DNA from: Campylobacter blaseri
GTDB taxonomy: Bacteria; Campylobacterota; Campylobacteria; Campylobacterales; Campylobacteraceae
Reading direction: 5' to 3'
Assembly (NCBI RefSeq): GCF_013201895.1
Contig: NZ_CP053841.1
Coordinates: forward strand, 558,001-622,000
DNA length: 64,000 nt
The translations under genes were made by a program, and so were the position numbers. Shown here in pieces: positions 10,113-19,108 of the stretch (positions are counted from its first letter, which is position 1; every line of letters begins with the position of its first letter). A model generated the notes under the pieces. That model was not told the DNA's origin. It saw only the letters and a list, made by a program, of their open reading frames with translations, and made no database searches.

Positions 10113-10781
10113 CTAGTTATAAATTGGTTTTAATTTTTTAAAATCTATCACTTCTTGAGAGATTAAAATTTTTGATATTTCTAAAAATTTATCTCTTGAT
10201 ATATTTCTTGAGCCCATAAATTTAAGGTGAGGGTTTGATATCTGACAATCTATTAAAAAATTATATTTTTCTAAGGTTTTACATAGATATATTAGGGCTG
10301 TTTTTGATGCATTTTTTTCTATGCTAATCATACTTTCTCCACAAAACAATTTACCAAATATTAGACCGTAAAGACCGCCTATTAGCTTATTTGATTTATT
10401 GTAGACTTCAACACTATGAGCAATTCCCATATGATAAAGTTTGGTGTAGGCATTTACTATATCTTGGCTTAGCCAAGTAGCTCCCTCTTTTTGTCTTTGA
10501 TTAAAACATAAATTTATTAAAGATTCAAAATCATAATCAAATTTAACACTATATCTATTTAAAAATGGTTTCATGCTTTTTTGAACTCTTATCTCTTTTG
10601 GAGATAAAACTGCACGTGGATTTGGAGACCACCATAATATTGGTTCGTTTTCTAAAAACCAAGGAAAAATACCTTTTTTGTATGCATTAATCAATGTTTC
10701 AGGATTTAAATTTCCACCAACACAAAGTGGCATATCATCAGGAGCAAATTTTGGATCAGGAAAATTATTATAAATATACAT
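10113..10781 (-). CDS. aat: Leucyl/phenylalanyl-tRNA--protein transferase
   Basis: The 222-residue enzyme adds Leu or Phe to the N-terminus of proteins beginning with Arg or Lys, marking them for ClpS-ClpA-ClpP degradation. Family hallmarks visible are FPWF near residue 40, WWSPNPRAVL, the GIAHSVEVY strand and LIGGLYGLIFGKLFCGESM. The partners clpS and clpA lie about 12 kb away on the same strand. In C. jejuni I recall aat directly beside clpA, so the intervening block looks inserted or rearranged. Confidence 0.95.
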   Translation of the reverse strand: MYIYNNFPDPKFAPDDMPLCVGGNLNPETLINAYKKGIFPWFLENEPILWWSPNPRAVLSPKEIRVQKSMKPFLNRYSVKFDYDFESLINLCFNQRQKEGATWLSQDIVNAYTKLYHMGIAHSVEVYNKSNKLIGGLYGLIFGKLFCGESMISIEKNASKTALIYLCKTLEKYNFLIDCQISNPHLKFMGSRNISRDKFLEISKILISQEVIDFKKLKPIYN

Positions 10782-10793
10782 GTGGATAAAATG

Positions 10794-10830
10794 CCAAATC
10801 TAAGCTAAATATTAGCTTAGATTTGGTTTT
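10794..10830 (-). terminator. Perfect 15-bp hairpin after ccsBA
   Basis: The arms CCAAATCTAAGCTAA (10794-10808) and their exact complement (10812-10826) are separated by a three-base loop. It lies between the ccsBA stop and the aat start on the same strand, so it should separate the two transcripts. The T-rich stretch is clearer on the plus strand. Confidence 0.65.
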
Positions 10831-10835
10831 GTTAT

Positions 10836-13800
10836 TCAAAGTTTTTTAGAATATTTTCTTTTAAAATAAGCTAAGGTTGATAAGCCTATAGCAACTAAAA
10901 TACTTATCCAAACAGATTTTGGTACTGGGATACTTTCACCATTTGCATAACTATGCATTCCTGAAAGATAAAAATTTACTCCAAAGTATGTCATCATTAC
11001 ACTTGCATAAGAGAACATTGAAGCTACAGCAAACCAGTATTGAGAATTTAGTTTTGGAACTAGTCTCATGTGAACTACAACTGAGTAAACTAACACGGTA
11101 ATTAAAGACCAAGTCTCTTTAGGATCCCAACCCCAATATCTTCCCCAGCTCTCGTTTGCCCAAACACCACCTAGAAATGTTCCAGCAGTTAATAAAAAAA
11201 GACCTAAAATCAAACTCATTTCATTTATTCTTGAAGCTTCTGCTATATTTCTAGAAATTTCATCATCTTTATCTGATTTTTTAAATAATAAAAGCATTAA
11301 AGTAAACATACCTAAAAGTCCACCAAGACCCAAAAATCCGTAGCTTGCAGTTATAACTGAAACATGGATTACTAACCAATAAGAGTTAAGAACAGGTTGT
11401 AGTGGAGTAATTTGTGGGTCAATACTGCTTAAATGAGCCACAAAAAGCGTAACACCAGCTAGGATTGATGTTAGAGATAGGGAAATGGCTGAAGTTCTAG
11501 AAAATATTATCCCACTTAACGAAAGCGACCATGCTATATAAACTAATGATTCATATGTATTTGACCAAGGAGCATGACCTGATATATACCATCTTATACC
11601 AAGTCCAATAGTGTGTATTATAAATGCTAATATGTTTACAGTATATACGCTTTTAAAAGCAAAAGACATATTTATATTTGGCCTCATTATCCTTATAAAA
11701 ACAAAAATTAAAAGAGCAAGCCCAGCTAAAAGATAGATAGGTGAAAGTCTTTGGAAAATTTTAGCTTTATTAAATATAAGTTCAAATTTTATCTTATTCA
11801 TATTAGGAACAACTTTTTCTCCAATTGTGTTTTGATACTCTCTTATTGCCTCTAGTCCTTGATCTGCTTTTTTCCAATCGCCACTTTTTTGAGCTTCAAT
11901 AACATTGTCAAAATACCCCTCAAGTAGATTTGTTGTTTGTTGCAATTCATTTCCTGTAAATGATCTCATAGCACTATATGGAGAATACCATGTATGATTT
12001 GGATCATTTTGTTTTGGTAAAATTTTAAAAATTTCTGTTATATATGTCATATAAAAAATATTTAATCTTTCATCAACTTTTATAACATCTTTATCAAATT
12101 TAGTTCTAATATTAGGCGGTTTTCTACTTATCTCATCTGTTAATAAACTAAGCTTATAATATGATGTTTTTTTATCATTAATAGCATAAAAATCACTAAA
12201 TTTAGCATGAGTTGCATTTTCTGGAATTCCAATAATCTTTTTAAGTTCAGGATCACTTACTTTAATAAAAGGAACATTTCTCCAATATCCTGGATTTACC
12301 ATTATAGAAAGCATAACTTGAGTTGGGTTCATGTTTTTATATTTACTTTTTTTGTACACTTTTTGAAGAACTTCTTTTGCTACCGTATCAAATGGCTTCA
12401 TTCTCCCATCAAAACCTTGAACAGTTAAAGTTTTAAGTTTCATGGAGTGTTCTACATCAATTGGTGGTACATCTGAAAATGCTTTTGCCGGTGTTGTGCT
12501 AAATCCTATACATGTTGCTATAAGCAATGCCATAGCGCCTTTTTTAAAAGAATTTGTTTTTTTATTATCTATCTTAGTTCTGTCATCAATTAATTTTGAT
12601 AGTTCTAAAAATCTTGAATTTTTATTAAACAGTGTTAAAAACATTCCAAGCATCATTAAAAAATAGCCAATATATGTAGGAACTTTTCCAGGATCATTGT
12701 TTACAGAAAGTATAGTCCCTTTTTCATCTCTATCGTAAGAGCTTTGGAAAAATCTATATCCTTTATAATCAAGTACATGGTTCATATAAATTTTATATTC
12801 CATTTCGAAGTCTCCATCTTTTACTATTACATCACTACTATATCCAGAAGGCGAGTTTGAGCCTGGATATCTATCCATGGCAAAATCTTTTAAATACAAA
12901 CTAAAAGGAAGTTCTATCATTTTTGGTGACCATGCTAGTTTAAATTCTTTTCCACCAACAAAAAACGATCTTGGCGCATCACCAAAGAATACATAAACAT
13001 CTTCTTTTCCTCCATTGTATTCGAGCGTTCCTGTAAGTGCATTGTTTCCCATTTCTGTTCTAGGTAGTTCTACTATATCTCTTTTGGCTTCTTTGAGTTT
13101 TGTTTTGAATGCAAAGTTAATGCCATCTATATTGTATAATCTTTGATTTTCCACAGATATATCCACATCTTTTTCTAAAGTTCCTTTTTCTTGCTCAGCC
13201 ATATCTATAAAACCTATATTTTGATTAGTTTTTATATAGAATTTACCATCGTCTTTAAGTGTGATTTGGATATAATTATGTTGTCTTGGTTTTGTATTAA
13301 AAGCAATATCAAGATCACCTATTGGTATTATTTGGCGATCTTTTAAAAGAACAGTTCTTTTGTTTTGTTCATCTGAGAAAAAAAGTTCGATAACTGGTTC
13401 ACCGCCTTTTTTTTCCACCCATTGCATACCGCTATTTAATACAAATTTTTCATATCTTAAGGTTGCAGTATTTTCACCTAAATCTAAAGAGAAATCAAAC
13501 GGCTTTAAACCCTCTGTAGATATATATTTTTTTATATCTTTAGAAACCTCTTCATTGTCATCATTTTGAGCCATAAGTTGTATAAACACCTCTCTTGTTG
13601 ATATTAAATTGGTTTGAGAGTTTTCTCTTATATGCATAGAGCCTTCAAAGCCAACATATCTAGTTAATGCAGAACCTATAAATATAACTATAAAACTAGC
13701 ATGAAATAAAAAACCAGGAATTTTTCTTGGCAAATATAATTTATATTTATAGATATTGTATGCTAGGTTTATAACAATTAGAAGTTGTACAATAGCAAAC

Positions 13801-13946
13801 CAATCAGCGCCATAAACATATGCCCATGCAGCATCAATGCCTTGCGTAGTCTCTACTATAGTAGCCACAGCACTAGCTATGCCAAATATCAACATTAGTA
13901 CTAATGCCGCAGGCATACCTAAAAAGGCGTATAAAAATTTTCTCAT
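10836..13946 (-). CDS. ccsBA: Fused System II cytochrome c synthase (ResB/CcsB + CcsA)
   Basis: A 1036-residue membrane protein exports haem and joins it to CxxCH cysteines of apocytochromes. The N-terminal half is ResB/CcsB-like: several helices in the first 100 residues, a long periplasmic part, then a helix near 420-445. The C-terminal half (from about 745) is CcsA-like and has the haem-handling tryptophan-rich motif WGWDPKETW at 938-946. The fused form is usual in Campylobacter, Helicobacter and Wolinella. It lies 0.9 kb from mccA, divergently, with one small gene between. Wolinella uses a dedicated isoenzyme (CcsA1) for the unusual MccA haem site, so this copy could be general or dedicated. 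Confidence 0.95.
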   Translation of the reverse strand: MRKFLYAFLGMPAALVLMLIFGIASAVATIVETTQGIDAAWAYVYGADWFAIVQLLIVINLAYNIYKYKLYLPRKIPGFLFHASFIVIFIGSALTRYVGFEGSMHIRENSQTNLISTREVFIQLMAQNDDNEEVSKDIKKYISTEGLKPFDFSLDLGENTATLRYEKFVLNSGMQWVEKKGGEPVIELFFSDEQNKRTVLLKDRQIIPIGDLDIAFNTKPRQHNYIQITLKDDGKFYIKTNQNIGFIDMAEQEKGTLEKDVDISVENQRLYNIDGINFAFKTKLKEAKRDIVELPRTEMGNNALTGTLEYNGGKEDVYVFFGDAPRSFFVGGKEFKLAWSPKMIELPFSLYLKDFAMDRYPGSNSPSGYSSDVIVKDGDFEMEYKIYMNHVLDYKGYRFFQSSYDRDEKGTILSVNNDPGKVPTYIGYFLMMLGMFLTLFNKNSRFLELSKLIDDRTKIDNKKTNSFKKGAMALLIATCIGFSTTPAKAFSDVPPIDVEHSMKLKTLTVQGFDGRMKPFDTVAKEVLQKVYKKSKYKNMNPTQVMLSIMVNPGYWRNVPFIKVSDPELKKIIGIPENATHAKFSDFYAINDKKTSYYKLSLLTDEISRKPPNIRTKFDKDVIKVDERLNIFYMTYITEIFKILPKQNDPNHTWYSPYSAMRSFTGNELQQTTNLLEGYFDNVIEAQKSGDWKKADQGLEAIREYQNTIGEKVVPNMNKIKFELIFNKAKIFQRLSPIYLLAGLALLIFVFIRIMRPNINMSFAFKSVYTVNILAFIIHTIGLGIRWYISGHAPWSNTYESLVYIAWSLSLSGIIFSRTSAISLSLTSILAGVTLFVAHLSSIDPQITPLQPVLNSYWLVIHVSVITASYGFLGLGGLLGMFTLMLLLFKKSDKDDEISRNIAEASRINEMSLILGLFLLTAGTFLGGVWANESWGRYWGWDPKETWSLITVLVYSVVVHMRLVPKLNSQYWFAVASMFSYASVMMTYFGVNFYLSGMHSYANGESIPVPKSVWISILVAIGLSTLAYFKRKYSKKL

Positions 13947-14033
13947 ATATTTTCCTTAATAAATTTGTATGATTTGTAACTTGGGTCTAATATTACATTT
14001 AATAATGCAACTATTTTTAAATAGTTAATATAG

Positions 14034-14465
14034 CTATTTAACTTTAACAGGCATAAACATAAAATCGTGTATTTTCCATTTATTTTTTACTTTATGCAAT
14101 ACTACATTTTTTGTAAAAGTATGATGCTGTCTTTTGTAGTTTGAAGTAAGTTTTATAACTGCTAAAGTTGGACTACTTTTTTCTTTAAGATTTTCAAAAG
14201 TAAGCTCCACAATATCATCGTTGCCTTTATAATCATAATCTATATAAAACAGATCTTTTCCATTTCCCATATCTTCAAATTTTTTCAAATATAAGAGATT
14301 ATGATTTTTAGTTAATAGCTCTTTTGCTTTTTCTACTTTACCATCTTCACACAATAATATGAAGCCCCTAACTACTTCAACAGGATTGGTTTCATCAATC
14401 TTGGGACTACAGGCTGTAAAAAACAATAAAATAAATACAGATGCGAATATCATCTTTTTACACAT
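14034..14465 (-). CDS. Small lipoprotein, DUF4878-like
   Basis: The 143-residue product has a hydrophobic signal sequence ending in a lipobox (FFTAC, Cys19), so it is probably lipid-anchored facing the periplasm. The mature part has the pattern of DUF4878/NTF2-like lipoproteins: NPVEVVRGFILLCEDGKVEKAKELL near the start, then antiparallel strands, ending NKWKIHDF. No enzyme motif is visible. It lies between ccsBA and mccA and shares the minus strand with ccsBA, 87 bp upstream. Any role in cytochrome assembly is only positional inference. Confidence 0.75.
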   Translation of the reverse strand: MCKKMIFASVFILLFFTACSPKIDETNPVEVVRGFILLCEDGKVEKAKELLTKNHNLLYLKKFEDMGNGKDLFYIDYDYKGNDDIVELTFENLKEKSSPTLAVIKLTSNYKRQHHTFTKNVVLHKVKNKWKIHDFMFMPVKVK

Positions 14466-14864
14466 TATATATCCTTTTTAATTTAATATGTTAGATTTTA
14501 AATTATATTTATATATTTAAGATTATTACTTTTTATTGCTTTAAAGTACCTTATGCATAAAAGCTATAAGACTATATAAAATTAGATATAAAATACAATA
14601 TTATTATAATAAAATTTATATATTATTTAATAAGATAAATAAAAAGTAATAAATAGTAAACAATATTAAAATAATAGCTAAATATTTCAAGTTAGATTAA
14701 TATTAATTAAATATAATTTCAATAGTTGATATATATATTTTTTAAATTTTCAACTCAATTCATATAAATTAAGTTTAATATTGAGTATATATATCAAAAT
14801 TTAGGATTTTAGCTCCTTTAATAAGGACTAAATATAGTTAAAGAACAAATTTAGGAGGTGTTGG
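14466..14864. promoter_or_regulatory. Long A+T-rich divergent control region upstream of mccA
   Basis: About 400 bases without a gene separate the minus-strand lipoprotein from mccA. By eye it is over 80% A+T. It contains a nested inverted repeat (outer arms 14726-14736 and 14787-14797, inner arms 14753-14759 and 14780-14786), then a tight hairpin at 14808-14832. A possible -10, TATAGT, is at 14833-14838, and a near-perfect AGGAGGTG ribosome-binding site is at 14853-14860. No open frame with a ribosome-binding site was found. The layout fits an inducible, strongly translated gene. Confidence 0.55.
14808..14832 (+). promoter_or_regulatory. Hairpin/operator-like inverted repeat before mccA
   Basis: Arms TTTAG-C-TCCTT and AAGGACTAAA pair over ten bases with one bulged C and a TAAT loop. 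It abuts a possible -10 (TATAGT, 14833-14838), so it could be an operator. If transcription starts further upstream it would be a leader hairpin. No U-run follows, so it is not a normal terminator. Confidence 0.45.
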
Positions 14865-16892
14865 ATGAAAACACGTTGGTTAAAAGTAACAGTGGCCTGT
14901 TTGCTTTTTGGGGGAAGTTTTGCATCTTTGGGGGCTGCTAGTAAGCGTCCAGAACAATTTGATGTTAACAAATATCAAAGCAAAATTCAAAATGAGAAGA
15001 GATTAAACGCTATGGGTATTAGGGAGATTGATCCAAATACTCCAAGAACTTTAGAAAACTATGTTGGCGATGCTGATGGTTTTTTAGAGATACTTTTTGA
15101 AAGACACCCTATGTTTCACTATGAAAGAGAGGGTAGGCTTGTAGGTCAATATAGAATCAGTGACCGTATGGAAGAGTTTGTTGAGATGAACTCTGGTCCG
15201 AAATTTGCAAAGAAAAAAGGACTTGAAAGAGCTGCTATAACATATAGATTAGGTATGGAATCAATTCTAGACTATCCTAATAAATTTGTTGGTCCAGATA
15301 AATGTGGTGAGTGTCACCCTGCACAATATGAACAATGGGAAAGATCAAGACATGCAAAATCAGTAAGATTCCCTGAGCAAATGTTAGAGGTAGATGGCGA
15401 TTTAAAAAGACCTCTTTATGGAAGTTCAGCAAGTATACTCCCACTAGGTATTCAAGAAGATGATATATATGCGGTTATTGGAACACCAAGAACAAAATAT
15501 GGTTTTATAGATAGATGGTTAGTTAGAGGAACTTACCATGTTCAAGATGGAAATTTGAGCGACTTAAGTGGTAAAATGGTAGCTGGTGGCAACCAATTCT
15601 CTAGAGTTTGGGCGCAACACATTACACCAGAAACAGCTAAAAAAATTGCTGAATTTTCACCAGGCTTCCCAACAAAAATGGAAGATTTTGGTCGTTCTCA
15701 ATCAACTGTATGGGGAACAAACTCATATGGTGCAAACTATGCTAAATCAATGGCTTTTCAACCAGCTAGCTCATACTGTGAAGTATGTCATAGTTTCAAA
15801 TTTGATTTTAAATCAAGACAAGAGTTTTTTGACGCTATAGGAGATAAGGATATGCTAAGAGAACACACTATCTCAAGAGGTATTTCATGCGAAGAGTGTC
15901 ATGGAGCTGGAGCTCACTTGTATGGTGCAAGAGGTGCTGGTATGCCAAGTAACTGTGAAAGATGTCACCAAAGATTTGCATTTCATGAAGATGAGGCTGA
16001 GCCAAATCCAAGAAAACCATTTAATGCATACTTTAAATCAAGTTGTCCATCATGTGGCACAGAAGGTGCTCAAATGTATAGTTCATTACACTATGATAAA
16101 GGTATGAGATGTACAACTTGTCACGATCCACACGAAGTTACAGCAAACGACTGGAGAGATGAATATACTTTAGTTGGACTAAAACAAACTTGTCAAGATT
16201 GCCACCCAACACAAACAGAGTTTTTTGCTGAAATGGGTGGAGCCCATTCTAAAGATAATTGTACAGGATGCCATATGCCTGTTATGATGAGTTGTGAAAA
16301 CTTTGCAGCTGTTCAAAATCCAGATAAAGGTGGTTTCGATAATGTTAGAACAAGCCATATTTGGAAAATTGATGTAAGCAAAGATAGAAAGTCAATCAAC
16401 CCACCAGCAGGAAAAGATAGAGATCCTATGAATGTTAAAGGCTGGAGATTTGATAGAGATGAAAATGGTAGATTCTTTGTTGACTTAATGTGGAGTTGTG
16501 GTAGAACAACTTGGGCAGACCCTAACCTAGTTAAACCAGGTGCAAGTGGATGTCACAGTCCTATCCAATCAACTTTACCAAAAGATTTACACTTTACAGA
16601 TCAAGCTATGATCTATGAAAAAGTTATGGAATGGCAAACTCCTGTTAAGAATGGATATGAAGAAATCAAAAAAGGCTTAAAAGAAGTTAATAAAGCTATT
16701 GCTAATAACGTAAGTCTTGATGTTGATAAGAAAAGCCAAGCTATATTCTTAGCAAAAGAAGCTAATGAAGTTAAAAAGAAACTTGAAAAAGATGGTGGTT
16801 GGGGAATTCATGGTCCGCAATATTCTAAAAAGATAGTTGATGAAGCATTAGTGTATTTAGAACAAGCAAAAAATATACTAGGTATTAAATAA
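14865..16892 (+). CDS. mccA: Octahaem cytochrome c sulfite reductase MccA/SirA
   Basis: The 675-residue product has a signal peptide (cleavage near AGAAS, about residue 25) and acts in the periplasm, reducing sulfite to sulfide with six electrons. Seven CxxCH sites start at residues 147, 305, 342, 364, 416, 443 and 466. An eighth site is Cys545-x17-Cys563-His564; Wolinella MccA has the analogous C-x15-CH. A non-haem CPSCG pair (Cys394, Cys397) and Cys477 are candidates for the two cysteines that hold the active-site Cu(I) in MccA. The ribosome-binding site AGGAGGTG is excellent. Codon use looks less A+T-rich than the flanking genes, as expected for a highly expressed protein. The usual mccBCD genes do not follow. 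Confidence 0.9.
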   Translation: MKTRWLKVTVACLLFGGSFASLGAASKRPEQFDVNKYQSKIQNEKRLNAMGIREIDPNTPRTLENYVGDADGFLEILFERHPMFHYEREGRLVGQYRISDRMEEFVEMNSGPKFAKKKGLERAAITYRLGMESILDYPNKFVGPDKCGECHPAQYEQWERSRHAKSVRFPEQMLEVDGDLKRPLYGSSASILPLGIQEDDIYAVIGTPRTKYGFIDRWLVRGTYHVQDGNLSDLSGKMVAGGNQFSRVWAQHITPETAKKIAEFSPGFPTKMEDFGRSQSTVWGTNSYGANYAKSMAFQPASSYCEVCHSFKFDFKSRQEFFDAIGDKDMLREHTISRGISCEECHGAGAHLYGARGAGMPSNCERCHQRFAFHEDEAEPNPRKPFNAYFKSSCPSCGTEGAQMYSSLHYDKGMRCTTCHDPHEVTANDWRDEYTLVGLKQTCQDCHPTQTEFFAEMGGAHSKDNCTGCHMPVMMSCENFAAVQNPDKGGFDNVRTSHIWKIDVSKDRKSINPPAGKDRDPMNVKGWRFDRDENGRFFVDLMWSCGRTTWADPNLVKPGASGCHSPIQSTLPKDLHFTDQAMIYEKVMEWQTPVKNGYEEIKKGLKEVNKAIANNVSLDVDKKSQAIFLAKEANEVKKKLEKDGGWGIHGPQYSKKIVDEALVYLEQAKNILGIK

Positions 16893-16906
16893 CATCTTTT
16901 AATTAT

Positions 16907-16935
16907 AAGCTCAGCTTCAATAGCTGAGCTTTTAT
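16907..16935 (+). terminator. Intercistronic hairpin between mccA and the rhodanese-cytochrome gene
   Basis: A perfect ten-pair stem (AAGCTCAGCT and its complement) with a TCAAT loop is followed by TTATAAAG rather than a long T-run. It lies in the 63-bp gap between two co-directional genes. It is probably a partial terminator or mRNA-stability hairpin that sets a higher level for mccA than for the downstream gene. Confidence 0.55.
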
Positions 16936-16955
16936 AAAGTAATAAGGACAATGAT

Positions 16956-19070
16956 ATGAATAGATTATTAAAACAAATGTTTACTACTCTTTTTCTATTT
17001 GCTTCATTGCTGTTTTTCTCTCCAGCTAAAACACATGCTTCTGGAGAAGGTTCTATGGCCATCGTTGATGGCGTAATTCCAATCAGTATGTCTCAAGCAA
17101 AAGGGATTATGGAAAATGGCGCTCATGTTTATGATTTTAATATGAATGAAGTTAGAAATGAGTATGGGTTTATAAAAGGTGCTACCTTAGTTGATGTAGA
17201 CATGGGAATACCTTTTGATAAATTAGAGGCTATGATGCCTAAAGATAAAGATGCAACAATACTTTGTTACTGCTTAAATAGATTATGCTATACAAGTAGT
17301 GAAGCGGCATTATCTATTATGAAGATGGGTTATAAAAATGTTTATGTAATGCTTGAAGGTATTGAAGCTTGGATATTACATGGTAATCCAGTTGAAAAAA
17401 AGAATGGTTCAAATGTTCCAGATAAATACAAATATGTTGGTAGTAATAACTGGGCAAAATCAGAAAGTGTAACTGATTATACAGATGTTATACATAGACA
17501 AATTATGTTTGGAGATATTCCATCTTGTAGAGATTGTCATGGTATTCAAATAGGCTATGATAAAAAAGCAATATCTGAAAATTTTGCGAGTAATAGAAAA
17601 AATATTAACCAAAACTGTGCTCTTTGTCACGAAGAAGAGGGCGAAGAATTTAGTACAAGTGCTCATAGCTTTTTAGTTAGCACAAAAGAAAATAGCCCTA
17701 TGTGTACAGATTGTCACGATGTGCATATGGGCAAGGAAACAACTCTTGTAAATATGAAAAAAATGAGTGACCAAAAATGTGGTAGCTGTCATGAAAAAGA
17801 GAGAAAGCATTATCATAATACTTTCCATGGAAAGGCGATGTATCTTGAAGATGCTGGTAAAGCTATAGATGTTGCTGCTTGTTATGATTGTCATGGTGCT
17901 CATAATATTTATAAAATAGATGATAAGCGTTCAACTCTACATCCTGGTGCAAATAGAATAGAAACTTGTGCATCATGTCACCCTGGTGGAGGAGAAAACT
18001 TCTCTAATTGGATAGCTCATGCTGATCATACTGATCCAGATAATACAATGCTATATAGTGCATTTATTTTTATGACAGGATTAATAGCAGTTGTATTTGG
18101 ATTTTTCTTTATACATACAGCATTATGGACAATGAGATTGCTTATAACAAGAGCAAAATATCCAAAAGAGTGGAAAGAGGCAAAAGAAAAAGCTCATAGT
18201 GACCCTGTTAAAATTGAAAGATTTACGAATTTCCATAAAATTCAGCATTTCTTCTTAGCAGCTAGCTTCTTAGGCTTAGGATTCTCTGGACTTCCTCAAA
18301 AGTTCTATACAGCTTCTTGGGCTCAAGATATGATCGCTATAATGGGTGGACCTATGGGTGCAATTAAAATTCACCATATATCAGCTATTATTATGATTAT
18401 AGTATTCTTAAGCCATATTGCCGAGTTTACTCTACATGGATGGAGAAATAGAAAAGCTATAATTGATCCTGCAACAGGAAAATACAGCTTTAAGATATTC
18501 TTAGGAAAATTGTTTGGACCAGATTCATTAATGCCAAATTTCCAAGACTTTAGAGATCTTAAAGAAAACTTCCTATGGTTCATTGGTAAGCGTGAAACTA
18601 TGCCTAAGTTTGATAGATGGACATACTGGGAGAAATTTGACTGGATTGCGGTGTTCTGGGGTATGTTTATTATAGGCTTATCTGGTTTAATGCTTTGGTT
18701 CCCTGTTTGGTTTACTAAGTTTTTACCAGGTGAATTACTAAATCTTGCTACATTCCTTCACTCAGATGAAGCGTTGCTAGCATTAGGATTTATATTCTTG
18801 TTCCACTTCTTCCATACACACTTTAGGGCAAATAAATTCCCTATGGATATGGTAATCTTCTCAGGACATTTAACTGAAGAAGAGTTAAAACAAGAAAGAG
18901 AGCCTTGGTATAACAGACTTAAAGAAAGTGGTAAACTTGAAGAGCTTAAGGTTAAAAATGATAACTTTAATGCTTGGAAGACATTCTCTTACTTCATAGG
19001 TTATGCTATGGTAATCACAGGATTTATCTTCCTTTTCATGATGATATACGCTTTTATTGAAGCTATGTAA
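16956..19070 (+). CDS. Fusion protein: periplasmic rhodanese, hexahaem cytochrome c and membrane cytochrome b
   Basis: The 704-residue protein has a signal peptide (about 1-29) and a rhodanese domain at about 40-147 whose active loop has the form YCxxxxCxxS (Cys106 and Cys111, with Cys104 beside them). Six CxxCH haem sites start at residues 191, 221, 250, 275, 309 and 338. The last 340 residues carry five or six membrane helices with paired histidines (near 427-431, 473-474, 487, 602, 617-620), as in diheme cytochrome b of the FdnI/HydC type. The c-plus-b part resembles Geobacter CbcL-type quinol oxidoreductases. Next to mccA it is the obvious electron donor, from menaquinol through haem b and haem c to MccA. 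The rhodanese addition is unusual and suggests handling of thiosulfate or persulfide sulfur. Confidence 0.85.
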   Translation: MNRLLKQMFTTLFLFASLLFFSPAKTHASGEGSMAIVDGVIPISMSQAKGIMENGAHVYDFNMNEVRNEYGFIKGATLVDVDMGIPFDKLEAMMPKDKDATILCYCLNRLCYTSSEAALSIMKMGYKNVYVMLEGIEAWILHGNPVEKKNGSNVPDKYKYVGSNNWAKSESVTDYTDVIHRQIMFGDIPSCRDCHGIQIGYDKKAISENFASNRKNINQNCALCHEEEGEEFSTSAHSFLVSTKENSPMCTDCHDVHMGKETTLVNMKKMSDQKCGSCHEKERKHYHNTFHGKAMYLEDAGKAIDVAACYDCHGAHNIYKIDDKRSTLHPGANRIETCASCHPGGGENFSNWIAHADHTDPDNTMLYSAFIFMTGLIAVVFGFFFIHTALWTMRLLITRAKYPKEWKEAKEKAHSDPVKIERFTNFHKIQHFFLAASFLGLGFSGLPQKFYTASWAQDMIAIMGGPMGAIKIHHISAIIMIIVFLSHIAEFTLHGWRNRKAIIDPATGKYSFKIFLGKLFGPDSLMPNFQDFRDLKENFLWFIGKRETMPKFDRWTYWEKFDWIAVFWGMFIIGLSGLMLWFPVWFTKFLPGELLNLATFLHSDEALLALGFIFLFHFFHTHFRANKFPMDMVIFSGHLTEEELKQEREPWYNRLKESGKLEELKVKNDNFNAWKTFSYFIGYAMVITGFIFLFMMIYAFIEAM

Positions 19071-19080
19071 TTATAATATT

Positions 19081-19108
19081 AAGAGTTGCCTTTAATGGCA
19101 ACTCTTTT
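19081..19108. terminator. Bidirectional terminator between convergent genes
   Basis: AAGAGTTGCC and its exact complement form a ten-pair stem with a six-base loop, followed by TT on the plus strand. It ends the mccA/rhodanese-cytochrome transcript. It also contains the last codons and the stop (19092-19094) of the convergent minus-strand gene. Confidence 0.75.
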
